A DNA stretch of 38,008 bases from Isotricha intestinalis (GCA_023807065.1 JAJJLU010000482.1:1-38008); one strand, 5' to 3'; positions 20,167 through 30,018 are shown, numbered from the stretch's first letter. Notes: generated from the letters alone by a model not told the origin. Numbers and translations are program-made.

Positions 20167-20584
20167 TCCCTTATAACATATTTTTATAAATGAATAATTG
20201 ATAAAAAAAGAGTTAAAATATTATTTAATTGATAAATTAGATGTAAACTTCATTTTTATATTTTTAATTTTAATGTATTTAAGAAAAAAACATTTTTCAA
20301 AGAATTATTCATATATTTTCTTTTATATTTTTTATTTATTCAATTAAATTTAATAAGTATTATAATGAATTGTTCAATAAATATTGTTTTGATAATAATC
20401 TTTAATTTTCAATAAATGAAATTAATTCTTAAGAAAATATATTTGGGTTAAAAATCTCAATTCTATTACACATAGAATTTATAATTTTTAATGAACCTAA
20501 TATATATCTTCATATGTTTGAAAATGAAAAATAATTATTTTTTTCTATTTATTAATTTTATTTTTTTTATAATATAAATTAATT
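20167..20584. other. Spacer; possible decayed minus-strand frame
   Basis: 418 bp. On the minus strand, 20312-20509 lacks TGA for 66 codons and contains four TAA triplets, with a protein-like composition between them. There is no ATG-initiated standard-code ORF. A 7-bp hairpin (AATTCTA/TAGAATT) lies around 20459-20480. Neither is strong evidence of function. Confidence 0.4.
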
Positions 20585-21916
20585 ATGTTAAGTTATGATT
20601 CTTGTAATTCTATTGAACATATGTTAAATATGATTTACCAAAATCAAAATAAAGTAAATAATTTGAAAAATAATTTATCTAATTTAAATTCAAATATTAA
20701 CTTTATTCAATGTGAAATTCCTAAATTTTTAAATGAAATATCTTATGATTTGGAAATTTTAATATCAATATTAAATAATATGAAAAGATGTTCTAATAAT
20801 AATTTCGTTGAGAATAATTCTATAGAAAAAATGTTATGTAATGCAAAAAATACAATAAAAGAATTAGAAAGAGTAAATCAAAATCAACAAAATTATATAA
20901 ATGAATTAATATGTAAAAATAAATTATGTTTACAATGTAATAGACCAATTTTAGATAATCAAATACCAAATAATGAAAATTATATAAATGATTTACCTCA
21001 ATCAACATCAATAAATTATAATAATAATAATGGATTTAAAGAAGAATATGAAAAAAAATTAAATTTTGATTATAATATTGATCCTAAATGTCCTAATTAT
21101 TCTTTTAAAGAAGATCCAAGATATTTTGAAAAATTATTAAACTTATCTTATTCATATGGAAATAATTTGACTCCAAATATTTTAAATAAAACTTCAATGA
21201 ATTCAACTCAAATGAATAGTTCGCCTAATAGTTATAATGAGCGTATTATTTCTCAATATAATGATAAAGGACATAAATATAATCAAAGTGAAAATTTAAA
21301 TAATCCTTTTTTAGATAATAATCAATATATTAAAAAATTAAATTATGAAAATTATCCAAGTGAAAATAACCAATATAATATAAATAATATTGATTATAAA
21401 AATAATGAAAATACAAATGAATTAAATAATCCAAATAATAATAATATAAATGAATCAATAGATAAAATTAATAGAGTTAAAAATATTATTTCTGAAGTAT
21501 TTAAAGATAATAAAACAATATTAGAATTAAAAGAAAAATTAGGTGATGATTTTGAAACAAAAATAAGAGAAGGTGATATTGATGAAGAATATTTATTTAA
21601 AGTTGAAAAAGCTTTAAAAGAAATTTCAGATGAAAATAACACCAACAATAATTTAAAAAAAACAAATAATAAAAATTGGTATAGACCAAATTTTAAAAAT
21701 CCTTATGTTCCAAAACCAGAAAAAAAATTTAGAAATTACAATCAAAATGATTTATACAACAAAATAAAGTTAAAAAAAAAGATTACAGATAATCAATATC
21801 ATTATAAAGAATATCCAAAATCATGGTCTTCATCAAAAGATTATTTCACTAATAATAAAAGTTATGATACAAATTATAAGAAAAATACAATGAAAATAAC
21901 TAACATTCCTAAATAA
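20585..21916 (+). CDS. Asn-rich protein with N-terminal coiled coil and CxxC motif
   Basis: 443 residues. Residues about 10-110 are helical with heptad character (NKVNNLKNNLSNLNSNI, SIEKMLCNAKNTIKELERV). A CLQC motif sits near residue 115. The middle (about 125-300) is Asn/Tyr-rich and disordered. A second helical block follows near 302-346 (LELKEKLGDDFETKIREGDI). The tail is basic and aromatic (NWYRPNFKNPYVPKPEKKF). No signal peptide or membrane segment. The family is not recognised. Confidence 0.7.
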   Translation: MLSYDSCNSIEHMLNMIYQNQNKVNNLKNNLSNLNSNINFIQCEIPKFLNEISYDLEILISILNNMKRCSNNNFVENNSIEKMLCNAKNTIKELERVNQNQQNYINELICKNKLCLQCNRPILDNQIPNNENYINDLPQSTSINYNNNNGFKEEYEKKLNFDYNIDPKCPNYSFKEDPRYFEKLLNLSYSYGNNLTPNILNKTSMNSTQMNSSPNSYNERIISQYNDKGHKYNQSENLNNPFLDNNQYIKKLNYENYPSENNQYNINNIDYKNNENTNELNNPNNNNINESIDKINRVKNIISEVFKDNKTILELKEKLGDDFETKIREGDIDEEYLFKVEKALKEISDENNTNNNLKKTNNKNWYRPNFKNPYVPKPEKKFRNYNQNDLYNKIKLKKKITDNQYHYKEYPKSWSSSKDYFTNNKSYDTNYKKNTMKITNIPK

Positions 21917-22049
21917 AGAAATAATCAAAATTTATTATAAGTCATTTTTTTTTTTTATTTTTTTTAAATTGAATTATTTAAACTAATATAAAACATTATA
22001 ATTTTTATTATTGATTATTTTTTAATGAATAAATATTTGAATAATAAAA

Positions 22050-22493
22050 ATGGGAAATGAAATAAATAAAATATGTTCATGTGAAAAAGTTTGTCCAATT
22101 AAAAATGAAAATAATATAGAATTTAATTTAACAAAAAATAAAGAAATTATTTCAAATAATTTTCCTATTGTTTCAAATGATGATTATATATTAAATTTTA
22201 AAGAATCAAATAATCTTACAGAAAGCTATATTGATAATGATAAAGATGCAATTCAAGAATATGTAAAATTAAATGCTTTAAGAAAAATAATAAAAAATTA
22301 TAGGGAACATTTAAATTCAATTAAAACAAGTGAAAATGAAAATTATAGTAATAAAAAAAAATATAACAATAAATATAATAAAAGTTTAATTAGTGAAAGA
22401 ATGGAAAAAATGAATATCAAAAAATTTACAGATAAAAATAATGAATTATCAACTAAAAATTCTTTGGATTTAATATCTGAAAAAAAATTTTAA
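22050..22493 (+). CDS. Small protein with N-myristoylation and palmitoylation-type N-terminus
   Basis: 147 residues beginning MGNEINKICSCEKVCP. Gly2, Asn3 and an uncharged-to-basic run up to residue 7 fit an N-myristoylation site, and the nearby Cys9, Cys11 and Cys15 could be palmitoylated, so the protein is probably held on the cytoplasmic face of a membrane. The middle has a helical, IQ-like segment (QEYVKLNALRKIIKNYREHL). The C-terminus is basic and disordered. No family is recognised. Confidence 0.65.
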   Translation: MGNEINKICSCEKVCPIKNENNIEFNLTKNKEIISNNFPIVSNDDYILNFKESNNLTESYIDNDKDAIQEYVKLNALRKIIKNYREHLNSIKTSENENYSNKKKYNNKYNKSLISERMEKMNIKKFTDKNNELSTKNSLDLISEKKF

Positions 22494-22798
22494 TTCAAAC
22501 AAAAATATAATGACAATTAAAAAATTATAGAATTAAATAATATTTTTTTTTTTGTTTATTTTAGTTTAATTTAAATATATTTTTATTATATTAAATTCAA
22601 AATAAATAAAGTAATTAAATTAAGAAGTTTTCAAAGAAAATAATAAAATGAAAATTCAGAATAAAATTTCTTTTTATATTTAATAAAAAAAAATTATTGA
22701 TAAAAAAAAATAAAAGAAAGAAAAGATAATTATTAGATTATTAATCACAAATATTTTTTTGAATAATAAAATAAAATTTTAATTAAAATAATAAAAAA
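22494..22798. other. Spacer; nothing recognised
   Basis: 305 bp with long poly-A and poly-T runs. No ORF or RNA gene is seen. Confidence 0.5.
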
Positions 22799-23605
22799 AT
22801 GTCTTATTTAAATAAAGAAAAAGCAAATTTAATAAGGACTAAATTGCTTTTATTAATATCTAATGAAGAGAAAAAAAGGAAAATAGAAAAAGGGAAAAAT
22901 TTATTAAGATTAAATAGTAAATCCTTTGAAGAAATAAATGAAAAATACAAAATAAATAATTTTAAAATAACAATGGAAAATAAAAGAATAAATGGAGGAA
23001 AAAATTTGTGTATAAGTTATTCTTCAAAAATTAATCCAAGACCTTTATTAAATTCTGAAGATGAAAGTTTAAAAAATTATATGAATAATAAAATGGAATT
23101 TGAAAAATATTTAGATTCTATTAAAATTAATGATAAAAGAAAAATTTCAGAAGTCAAACTTAAATGTGAGAAAAAAAAAAAAAAAATTAATTTTAATCTT
23201 GAAAAAGAAAAATTAATGGAGTTACAAAAAAAAAGCGTTTCTAAATTAAGAAAAATGGTAGATTTATTTATTAATTTTTCAAAGTTAAAAAATAAAAAAA
23301 TGAAAAGACAAAAATCAGTTAAAATTAAATTAGAAAATAATATGAAAAATACTTATAATAAAAATTTACATTATTCAAGTAAAGTAAGTTTATTTTCAAA
23401 AAATAAATTTAAAAGAAATGCAAAAAAAAAAAAAACTGAAACTACAAATTCTAAAATAATTACTGATATTATTGATTATAATGTTGTTGATGTTAATTCT
23501 AAATCTACTAAATTTTCTTATTCTAATAATCATAATTTTATTAAATTTTTAAATGATGAAGATGATGTTGAAAGTATTGTTTTTAGTCATAATTTTGATG
23601 ATTAG
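22799..23605 (+). CDS. Lys-rich protein of unknown function
   Basis: 268 residues, stop TAG. It is very basic in the middle (LKCEKKKKKINFNLEKEKLM, KNKKMKRQKSVKIKLENN) and acidic at the end (NDEDDVESIVFSHNFDD). Several helical stretches but no clear domain, signal peptide or membrane helix. Codon use and the A-rich start context match the neighbours, so it is probably a real gene. The function is unknown. Confidence 0.65.
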   Translation: MSYLNKEKANLIRTKLLLLISNEEKKRKIEKGKNLLRLNSKSFEEINEKYKINNFKITMENKRINGGKNLCISYSSKINPRPLLNSEDESLKNYMNNKMEFEKYLDSIKINDKRKISEVKLKCEKKKKKINFNLEKEKLMELQKKSVSKLRKMVDLFINFSKLKNKKMKRQKSVKIKLENNMKNTYNKNLHYSSKVSLFSKNKFKRNAKKKKTETTNSKIITDIIDYNVVDVNSKSTKFSYSNNHNFIKFLNDEDDVESIVFSHNFDD

Positions 23606-23965
23606 TCAAAATTTGGAATTAAAGATTTGTATTTGTGTTACTTTGAGTTTAATAATGTAATTATGTTATTTTTTGAAATTAAAATCTAGGTTTTATTTAT
23701 TAAATAATTAAATGGAATTTATCAATTATTTTTTTTAAAAATAATGTAATGTTTCTCCTATTTTTTATGAATTTGAAGTATCTAAAAAAGTACATAATTA
23801 TTTAAAAATATATAAATACAATAATATTAAAGAAATATAAAAAAACAAAAACCCAAAAACAAAAATAATTTTTAATAAACCATTAAATATTTATTTTACT
23901 ATTTTAATCACTACTTTTTTCCAAAATTAAATAAAAAAAACTAAATAATTTTTCCATATAAAAAG
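23606..23965. other. Spacer; nothing recognised
   Basis: 360 bp of AT-rich DNA upstream of the transglutaminase-like gene. No ORF or RNA gene is seen. Confidence 0.5.
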
Positions 23966-24382
23966 ATGGAACTTCCAACAAAAGGAGAAACACAATTTTG
24001 TGAAGTATTAAATGGAACAATTCAAAACAAAGCAAAAGAATTTTCAGTTCCAGGAGATTTAGTAGCAACAGCAAGGAATATATTTTATTTTGTGAGAGAT
24101 AACATAGCATATGAAGATTATGCAAATACAAGGAAAGGAGCATATAAAACATTAATAGAGGGAAGAGGAAATTGTTGTGATCAAGCCCATTTACTTGTTG
24201 CTTTACTAAGAGCTGCTGAAATTCCTACTTATTATGCTCATGGAACTAATCATTGGTGGACTGTACCTTGTATTGATAAACAATATCATTGTGACCCTAC
24301 TAATAGAAAACATGAATTTGGAGCTCCTAAACATGATGCTAAGAATAAAAATTTTACTCTACATAATTCTTTGAATCATTAA
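23966..24382 (+). CDS. Small transglutaminase-like cysteine protein, possibly acquired from methanogens
   Basis: 138 residues, no signal peptide. The transglutaminase/protease-like core is clear: NIFYFVRDNIAYEDY, then GRGNCCDQAHLLVALLRAAE with the catalytic Cys (about residue 70), HGTNHWW with the His, and YHCDPTNRKHEFGAP with the Asp, giving a full Cys-His-Asp triad. The block GNCxDxxHLLVALLRAAxIPxxYxHG is, from memory, very close to transglutaminase-like domains in surface proteins of methanogenic archaea and in pseudomurein-targeting enzymes. The gene is richer in G+C than most neighbours, though ACBP and the SHIPPO gene are too. It could act as a cytosolic protease, amidase or cross-linking enzyme. 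The substrate is unknown. Horizontal origin is inference. Confidence 0.8.
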   Translation: MELPTKGETQFCEVLNGTIQNKAKEFSVPGDLVATARNIFYFVRDNIAYEDYANTRKGAYKTLIEGRGNCCDQAHLLVALLRAAEIPTYYAHGTNHWWTVPCIDKQYHCDPTNRKHEFGAPKHDAKNKNFTLHNSLNH

Positions 24383-24506
24383 TTTATTCATATATTTTTT
24401 TTTTAACTCTTTTTTTATTATTATTTTAAAAATAAATAGTAGTGAAATAAATAAAATTTGTTTAATCTATATAAAAAAAATATAAATAAAAAAAATAAAC
24501 AAAAAT

Positions 24507-26483
24507 TTATTTAACTTTTCCTCCATATAATTTATTATATTTAAGAACCCAAGGGCTATTTTTCATATGATAATCAAAATACAATTCTTCTCCTTTTTTA
24601 ATATTTCTTTTAGCAAAAATGACAATTTTAATATCACCTCTAACGAATTTTTCTCTAGCATAGCAATTTTCATAACCATAACTTGAATGATTAACATATC
24701 TTAATAAATTTCCAAATCTAGTAGCATCAATATCGAATTCTTCAGTTAATTCAAATCCATAATTTCTTTCAAAAGCCATATTAATAATACTTCTTCTTTC
24801 TAATTCATCCTTTTCAACCATTTCACCTATATATTCATTTATTAATTCATTTGCTTTTATATCTTCTTCAGCAAATAATCCTGCTCCTGGAATTATTAAA
24901 CTTTGTCCCATTTTTGTTTTTTTATATTTTTTATAATAAATTTTCATATTTTGACATAAATTTATATTCTTACAATTTTTACAAATATCTGGATCACATT
25001 CTCTTCCTTCTTTTATGCATTTACATTTATTTGATGATGTATTTTGACTTATTTTATCACAGGAATCAGTACATTCACATCCTTCAAATAAATATTCACA
25101 TTTTGAATTTGAACATACACAAAATTTTTCACAAAATCCTCTTTCTTTTAAACATGAACAATTTTCCTTTTTACATGAACCAAAATGATCACAAGGAATA
25201 TAATTTTTTTTGTGTTTTTCATTTATTGTTATATTTGATGTTTCGTTTTTATAATTTTTATTCTGATTTTTATCCTTTTTTATATTCACTATTTCCATTT
25301 TTTCCATTGAAATTTTAGGAAGAATAATTCCTCCCATTTTTTCATATGTTAAATAATTGTCAATTTCTCTTATATTTTTTTCATCTTGAGATATTAAAAT
25401 TATTTTTTCTATTGTTGTACATGGATATTTATAATTGAAAAATTTAGCAAAAAAACATGAATTATTAAAACTTTTTGTTGAAAGTAAACAATTTAATATG
25501 TAAAAATCATTTTTTGACATTAAATTTATTATTTCTATATGATTTTCTTCTATTCCATTACTTTTATATAATGATACTTTATATTTTTGTTTACATTTAT
25601 TGTTTGGAATATTATCAGGGCAAATAAAATTTTTTTCAATTTTTTCATCATCTTTCTTAATGAAAAAATTTCTTTCTCCTGAAATTTTTTTTAATTGACT
25701 TTTTATATATATTATTCCATTCATATCTTCACTTTGAAATTCTTGGAATGATTCATAAAAATGTTGTCTACATAAATATTTAAAACATAAAGGACAATAT
25801 GATTTTCTATATTGTAATATTGACATTGGTTTATTTATACAATTTTCGATATTTAATTTTTTAGTAATTGTCATTATAAATTGAGATATTACTCTATAAA
25901 AATATTTAAATTCTTTATTTAATATTTTAGAAAAAATTTCTATTATATCTATTATTACATCTGAATCATTTAAATTAATTGTTTTTTTTTTATTTTCTAG
26001 ATTTTTATTTATTGATATTATTTTTTGGTTTTCATTATCTATTTGAATAATTAAATTTATGAAAACCCAAATAAAAAAATATTTATTATCTATTGTTTCT
26101 CTATCTCCTAAAGTTTGAGGAAAAAAATGATAAAATAAAGATAATTTTTGAAATGATTTTGTTAAAGTTTTATCAAAAATTTCAAAAGAAGAAAAAGGCT
26201 CTAAATAATTTAATGTATATTCACTTTTTGAAAGAAAATTTTTTTCTATTGGATAACAAAAAAAATTTTGATTAAAACTTTTTGGCTCAGGTAAATTATA
26301 TATTATTTTTGATTTTTTGAATTTATATTTATTGTTATTTTTTGGAATATTTTCAAATTTTGTTTTATATATTATATTTTCTTTTATTAAATTATTTCTT
26401 GTTGTTATTTGAGCAAAAGTATATTTTGGAAATTCATCTTTTAAATGAGTAATAATATCATTTTTTACTTTTTCTTTGTTCAT
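24507..26483 (-). CDS. EZH: E(z)/EZH-type histone H3K27 methyltransferase
   Basis: 658 residues. In order: a divergent N-terminal region, a Cys/His motif at about 228-242 (YCPLCFKYLCRQHF) matching the RCFKYDCFLHPF motif of EZH proteins, a CXC domain at about 429-508 (CDHFGSCKKENCSCLKERGF and further Cys clusters), and a C-terminal SET domain at about 520-645. The SET domain keeps the cofactor and catalytic motifs: GAGLFAEEDIKANELINEYI, DATRFGNLLRYVNHS, NCYAREKF, and GEELYFDY with the final Tyr. CXC plus SET at the C-terminus is diagnostic of the PRC2 catalytic subunit. It should methylate H3K27 in the nucleus. In Tetrahymena and Paramecium, the Ezl1 homologues are needed for developmental DNA elimination. 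Confidence 0.9.
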   Translation of the reverse strand: MNKEKVKNDIITHLKDEFPKYTFAQITTRNNLIKENIIYKTKFENIPKNNNKYKFKKSKIIYNLPEPKSFNQNFFCYPIEKNFLSKSEYTLNYLEPFSSFEIFDKTLTKSFQKLSLFYHFFPQTLGDRETIDNKYFFIWVFINLIIQIDNENQKIISINKNLENKKKTINLNDSDVIIDIIEIFSKILNKEFKYFYRVISQFIMTITKKLNIENCINKPMSILQYRKSYCPLCFKYLCRQHFYESFQEFQSEDMNGIIYIKSQLKKISGERNFFIKKDDEKIEKNFICPDNIPNNKCKQKYKVSLYKSNGIEENHIEIINLMSKNDFYILNCLLSTKSFNNSCFFAKFFNYKYPCTTIEKIILISQDEKNIREIDNYLTYEKMGGIILPKISMEKMEIVNIKKDKNQNKNYKNETSNITINEKHKKNYIPCDHFGSCKKENCSCLKERGFCEKFCVCSNSKCEYLFEGCECTDSCDKISQNTSSNKCKCIKEGRECDPDICKNCKNINLCQNMKIYYKKYKKTKMGQSLIIPGAGLFAEEDIKANELINEYIGEMVEKDELERRSIINMAFERNYGFELTEEFDIDATRFGNLLRYVNHSSYGYENCYAREKFVRGDIKIVIFAKRNIKKGEELYFDYHMKNSPWVLKYNKLYGGKVK

Positions 26484-26797
26484 TTTTTAAATATTAAAAA
26501 ATTAATATTTTAATTGAGGAAAAAATATTTCAAATTTTTATTTATATATTAAATTCTTAAACTTGTTATATTGAAATAATCAAAAACATATTTTTCAAAT
26601 AAAATATTAAAAACATATTTATATTTATAAATTAAGTGGAAAATTATCATGAAAAAAAAGTGATTGATATCTTATTAATATATATATTAAATTACAAAAA
26701 AATTAAATAATTAGTATTTTTTATTATTTAATCACTTTTTTTACCTTTGACAATTTTAATATATAATTAAATATCAAATTCATATTTATTAATAAAA
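26484..26797. promoter_or_regulatory. Shared upstream region of the divergent EZH and ACBP genes
   Basis: 314 bp between two divergent starts, so both promoters must lie here. It holds a 13-bp inverted repeat (AAAAAAAGTGATT at about 26653 and its complement at 26730-26742). No other motif is recognised. Confidence 0.4.
26652..26742. repeat. 13-bp inverted repeat upstream of the ACBP gene
   Basis: AAAAAAAGTGATT at about 26653-26665 and AATCACTTTTTTT at 26730-26742 are perfect complements about 64 nt apart, 55 bp before the ACBP start. Seven of the 13 pairs are homopolymeric A:T, so chance is a real possibility. Confidence 0.5.
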
Positions 26798-27070
26798 ATG
26801 GAAAAGCATTTTGATAAAGCTTGTGCTGACATTAAAACTCATGGAAAAAATTTATCCAATGATCAATTACTTAAATTATACGGTTTATATAAACAAGGAA
26901 CTGTTGGTGACTGTAATACAGATAAACCAGGAATGCTTGATTTGAAAGGAAAATCTAAATGGGAAGCATGGAATGCTTTGAAAGGAAAAAGTCAAAATGA
27001 TGCTAAAAAAGAATACGTTGAATTTGTTTTAACTTTATTACCTGATGATGTCAAACAAGGTTATCAATAA
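26798..27070 (+). CDS. ACBP: Acyl-CoA-binding protein
   Basis: 90 residues, the usual length of a free ACBP. The four-helix family signatures are intact: LSNDQLLKLYGLYKQGTVGD (helix 2, with the acyl-CoA-contacting YKQ) and SKWEAWNALKGKSQNDAKKE (helices 3-4, with the Trp and Lys that hold the CoA head group). It binds long-chain acyl-CoA esters in the cytosol and buffers their pool for lipid metabolism. The gene is less AT-biased than its neighbours, as expected for a highly expressed conserved gene. It is divergent from the EZH gene. Confidence 0.97.
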   Translation: MEKHFDKACADIKTHGKNLSNDQLLKLYGLYKQGTVGDCNTDKPGMLDLKGKSKWEAWNALKGKSQNDAKKEYVEFVLTLLPDDVKQGYQ

Positions 27071-27338
27071 ATTATTTAGTTAAAATTAAAATTAAAAATT
27101 AAAAAATTTGATATTTTAATTAGATGAATTATAATACTTGAATTTTTTTTACTTTTTTCTTTTAATTGACTAATTGTGATCCTAAATTAAACGAAAGAAT
27201 AATATATTCTTAAAAAGAGAAACCAAATCAAAATAAGTAATATTTTTAATATACGATTCAAAAAAAAAAACAATTAAAACAAAATAAGTTATTTTTTTAA
27301 TTTATAATTAAAAAAAACAAAAAAAATCCCAAAAAAAA

Positions 27339-28842
27339 ATGACAAACTTACCTCCCTTAACAAAGCAGCAAGTATGTGATGCCCAATGGAATAAATCTCT
27401 TGCTAAGATGTTATATACATTTCCAAAGGCAGATCGTTTTCGTGACCTGAAGCCGACAAACCGTCCAATAGCATATGAGCTTCCTTCTACAAAGATGATT
27501 AGAACAACGACAATGGGATGGGGAGAAAGGAGTGATTTTACAAAAGGAAAGAGAGCTCCCATTTTTTACAAAGTAAAAAGAGATTTCGATGAAGGAACTC
27601 AAATAGGACCAATGTATTCTTTAGGTCAACCAAGAGAAGTTTATAAGAAAGTATTTAATCCTAATAGTATGCAAGCTGATTCTTGTGTTCCTGGTCCTGG
27701 AACTTATCATGTAAAAGAAACTTTAGGAGAAGAAAATCCACAATATAGTATGGCTCCTAAAACTTTTGTAGATGAAAATAAAGGAAGAAGAGGATTTCCT
27801 GGACCAGGAACTTATGAAAATAAATTGGAAATTAATGGTGATGGATTAGTACCTGTTAGTACTATTGAAAATACTAGACCTGTTAATTTCAGTTTATATA
27901 AGGATAAGAGATTTAATTATAAATGTAAGACATATTTTTTTTTTAATAATGTTTATAGATAATAAGAATCCTGCTCCTAATCAATATAAAATTAGAGGAT
28001 TAATCGGGAGACCTCTTTTTAATAGTAAGTATGGCTCTAGTAAAATGATCACAATGGGACCTCTCACTACTTTCGGAGGAAGGAAAGATAATTTTCCTGG
28101 TCCTGGAAGTTATAAAGTTTATAGTGAATTTGGGGATATTCCTAAATTAAAGAAAAGAAAATTTAAAAAAAAGAAAAAAAAGAAAATTGAACCTTTAAAT
28201 TATACAGAAAAAGAAGAAAAAGATAAAATTAAAGCAGAAGATGAAACTGAACAATTTGGAAAGAAAGATGAAGAAGAAAAAAAAGAAGAAGGAGAAGAAA
28301 AAAAAGATGAAGGAGAAGAAGATGATGGGGTTGAAAGAGAAGAAAAGAAGGAAGAAGGAGGAGAAAAGAAAGATGAAGGAGAAGAAATGAAAGATGAAGG
28401 AGGAGAAAAGAAAAATGAAGGAGAAGAAGATGATGGAGTTGAACGAGAAGAAAAGAAAAATGAAGGAGAAGAAGATGATGGAGTTGAGCGAGAAGAAAAG
28501 AAAGATGAAGGAGAAGAAGGAAATGAAAGTGTTCTTGAAGCATATATTGAAGACGAAGAAAAAGGAGCTAACATTGTTGATGGACAAAAAATAGAAGAAA
28601 ATAAAGGAAATGCTCAAGAAGAAAATCAAGAAGAAAAAAAGGAAGAAGAAAATAATCAAGAAGAAAATAATCAAGAAAATAATCAAGAAGAAAATAATCA
28701 AGAAGAACATAATCAAGAAGAAAATAATCAAGAAGAACATAATCAAGAAGAAAATAATCAAGAAGAACAAAATAATAAAAATGAAAATCAAGAAGAAAAA
28801 AATGAAGAGAATTTCGCAGAAGAAGTTCCAAATGATGAATAA
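27339..28842 (+). CDS. SHIPPO/STPGR-repeat ciliary protein with long acidic tail, spliced
   Basis: Two exons, 27339-27924 and 27959-28842, joined across a 34-nt intron, give 489 residues. STPGR repeats are at CVPGPGTYHVKE, GFPGPGTYENKL, NPAPNQYKI (spanning the splice) and NFPGPGSYKVY. The N-terminus (TFPKADRFRDLKP, then a GWGERSDFTKG stretch) is typical of protist SHIPPO/ODF3-like proteins. In mammals this family (ODF3/CIMAP) lines sperm axonemal microtubule structures. After residue 270 the sequence turns into Lys/Glu repeats (EEKKDEGEEDDGVERE) and then NNQEE pentapeptides. The acidic tail is unusual for the family. Read without splicing, the frame stops just after the intron. Confidence 0.85.
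27925..27958 (+). other. 34-nt intron in the SHIPPO gene
   Basis: It begins GTAAGACAT and ends TTTATAG. Removal restores the frame and joins FNYK to YNKNPAPNQYK, completing a repeat. Retention leads to an in-frame TAA. Confidence 0.85.
28262..28795 (+). repeat. Acidic repeats in the SHIPPO tail (about 16-codon unit, then 15-bp unit)
   Basis: 28262-28520 encodes degenerate EEKKxEGEEDDGVERE units. 28618-28790 repeats GAAGAAAATAATCAA, encoding NNQEE with NHQEE-type variants. Both keep the frame. Confidence 0.85.
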
Positions 28843-28974
28843 AAATTTTTTTTTTAATGGTTATTTTATTTTAAATACTTTTGAAAAAGTTTGATTTATT
28901 TTTTTTTAAATTTGAAGAAAATAAATTATATTATTTTTTTAAATATTTTTATTTATAATAATTATATTAAATAA

Positions 28975-30018
28975 ATGAAGTCATTTTCATCAACAAAATC
29001 AGATTTATTTCCTTCAGAAAGATTATTAAATTATAATAAAGATTTATCATCTCTTTCTTTAAATTACACTCCATCAAAAGTGAATTATCCAATAAATATA
29101 GAATCAAAAATTAATTATTCACCAAATAATAAAATAAGATTTAATGAAAATATTAAAACAAAAAATCTTTCAATAAATAATTCTTCTACTTTTAATACTA
29201 CAACTTCAAATAATTATTTTTATAGTAGTAATAATAATAATTATGAATATGCAATTCCTTCTATTGAATCACTTGAAAAAAAATTATTATCTTTTAAAGA
29301 AAATTTAAGAAAAGAAAATTTTAATAACTGTAATCAAATTAATAATTTTCCTTCAAATATTAATGATAATTATATGAATAATAATAATTATTTTAATTCA
29401 ACTTTTGATGATGATAAATATAAAAATAAATTATCTTCTTTAGAAAAAGAAAAAGAAATGTTAATGTTAAAGAATTTAGAACTTGAAAATGAAATAAAAA
29501 AATTAGATATAATGTTAAATAATAATAATAGAAAATCTTCAAATCAAATAATTGAAAAAAATGATATGATATATTATAATGAAACAGAAGATTCAATAAA
29601 TAAACAAAATTCAAAAATGAAAAGACAAGTAAATAATTTAGATAAACAAATTATAAGTTTAAAAAATCAATTAAATAATGCTCAAACTATTTCTTTAAAA
29701 AATAATGAAAATAATATTCCTTCAACTACTTATTTAGAAATTCAACTTTGGAAACAAAGATGTAATCAATTAGCTGATAATTATATTAAAACTTTAAATA
29801 ATTTAAAAAAAGAATTACAAAATGATAAGAAAGGATTTAAAAATGCTATTCAGAAAATAAAAAAAAATTTTGAAAAAAATATTAATGAAATGTATAATCA
29901 TTATAATTTAGCTATTTTAAAAAATGAAAAAAAAATTAAAATATTAGAAAAAGAAAATTCAGATTTAAAAGAAAAAGAAAAGAAAATTTGTGAAGTATAT
30001 ATGTATAATTTTACTTAA
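28975..30018 (+). CDS. Coiled-coil protein
   Basis: 347 residues. The first 140 residues are Ser/Asn-rich and disordered. From about residue 145 to the end the sequence is helical with heptads (SSLEKEKEMLMLKNLELENE, NLDKQIISLKNQLNNAQ), including a distinctive block, LEIQLWKQRCNQLADNYIKT. No signal peptide or membrane helix. It is probably cytoskeletal. The family is not named with confidence. Confidence 0.7.
   Translation: MKSFSSTKSDLFPSERLLNYNKDLSSLSLNYTPSKVNYPINIESKINYSPNNKIRFNENIKTKNLSINNSSTFNTTTSNNYFYSSNNNNYEYAIPSIESLEKKLLSFKENLRKENFNNCNQINNFPSNINDNYMNNNNYFNSTFDDDKYKNKLSSLEKEKEMLMLKNLELENEIKKLDIMLNNNNRKSSNQIIEKNDMIYYNETEDSINKQNSKMKRQVNNLDKQIISLKNQLNNAQTISLKNNENNIPSTTYLEIQLWKQRCNQLADNYIKTLNNLKKELQNDKKGFKNAIQKIKKNFEKNINEMYNHYNLAILKNEKKIKILEKENSDLKEKEKKICEVYMYNFT

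Noticed and set aside
20459..20480. Hairpin as a small RNA gene
   Set aside because: A 7-bp AT-rich stem is common by chance and no flanking conserved box is visible.
28195..28831. Several minus-strand frames opposite the SHIPPO tail
   Set aside because: Antisense shadows of the Glu-rich repeats.
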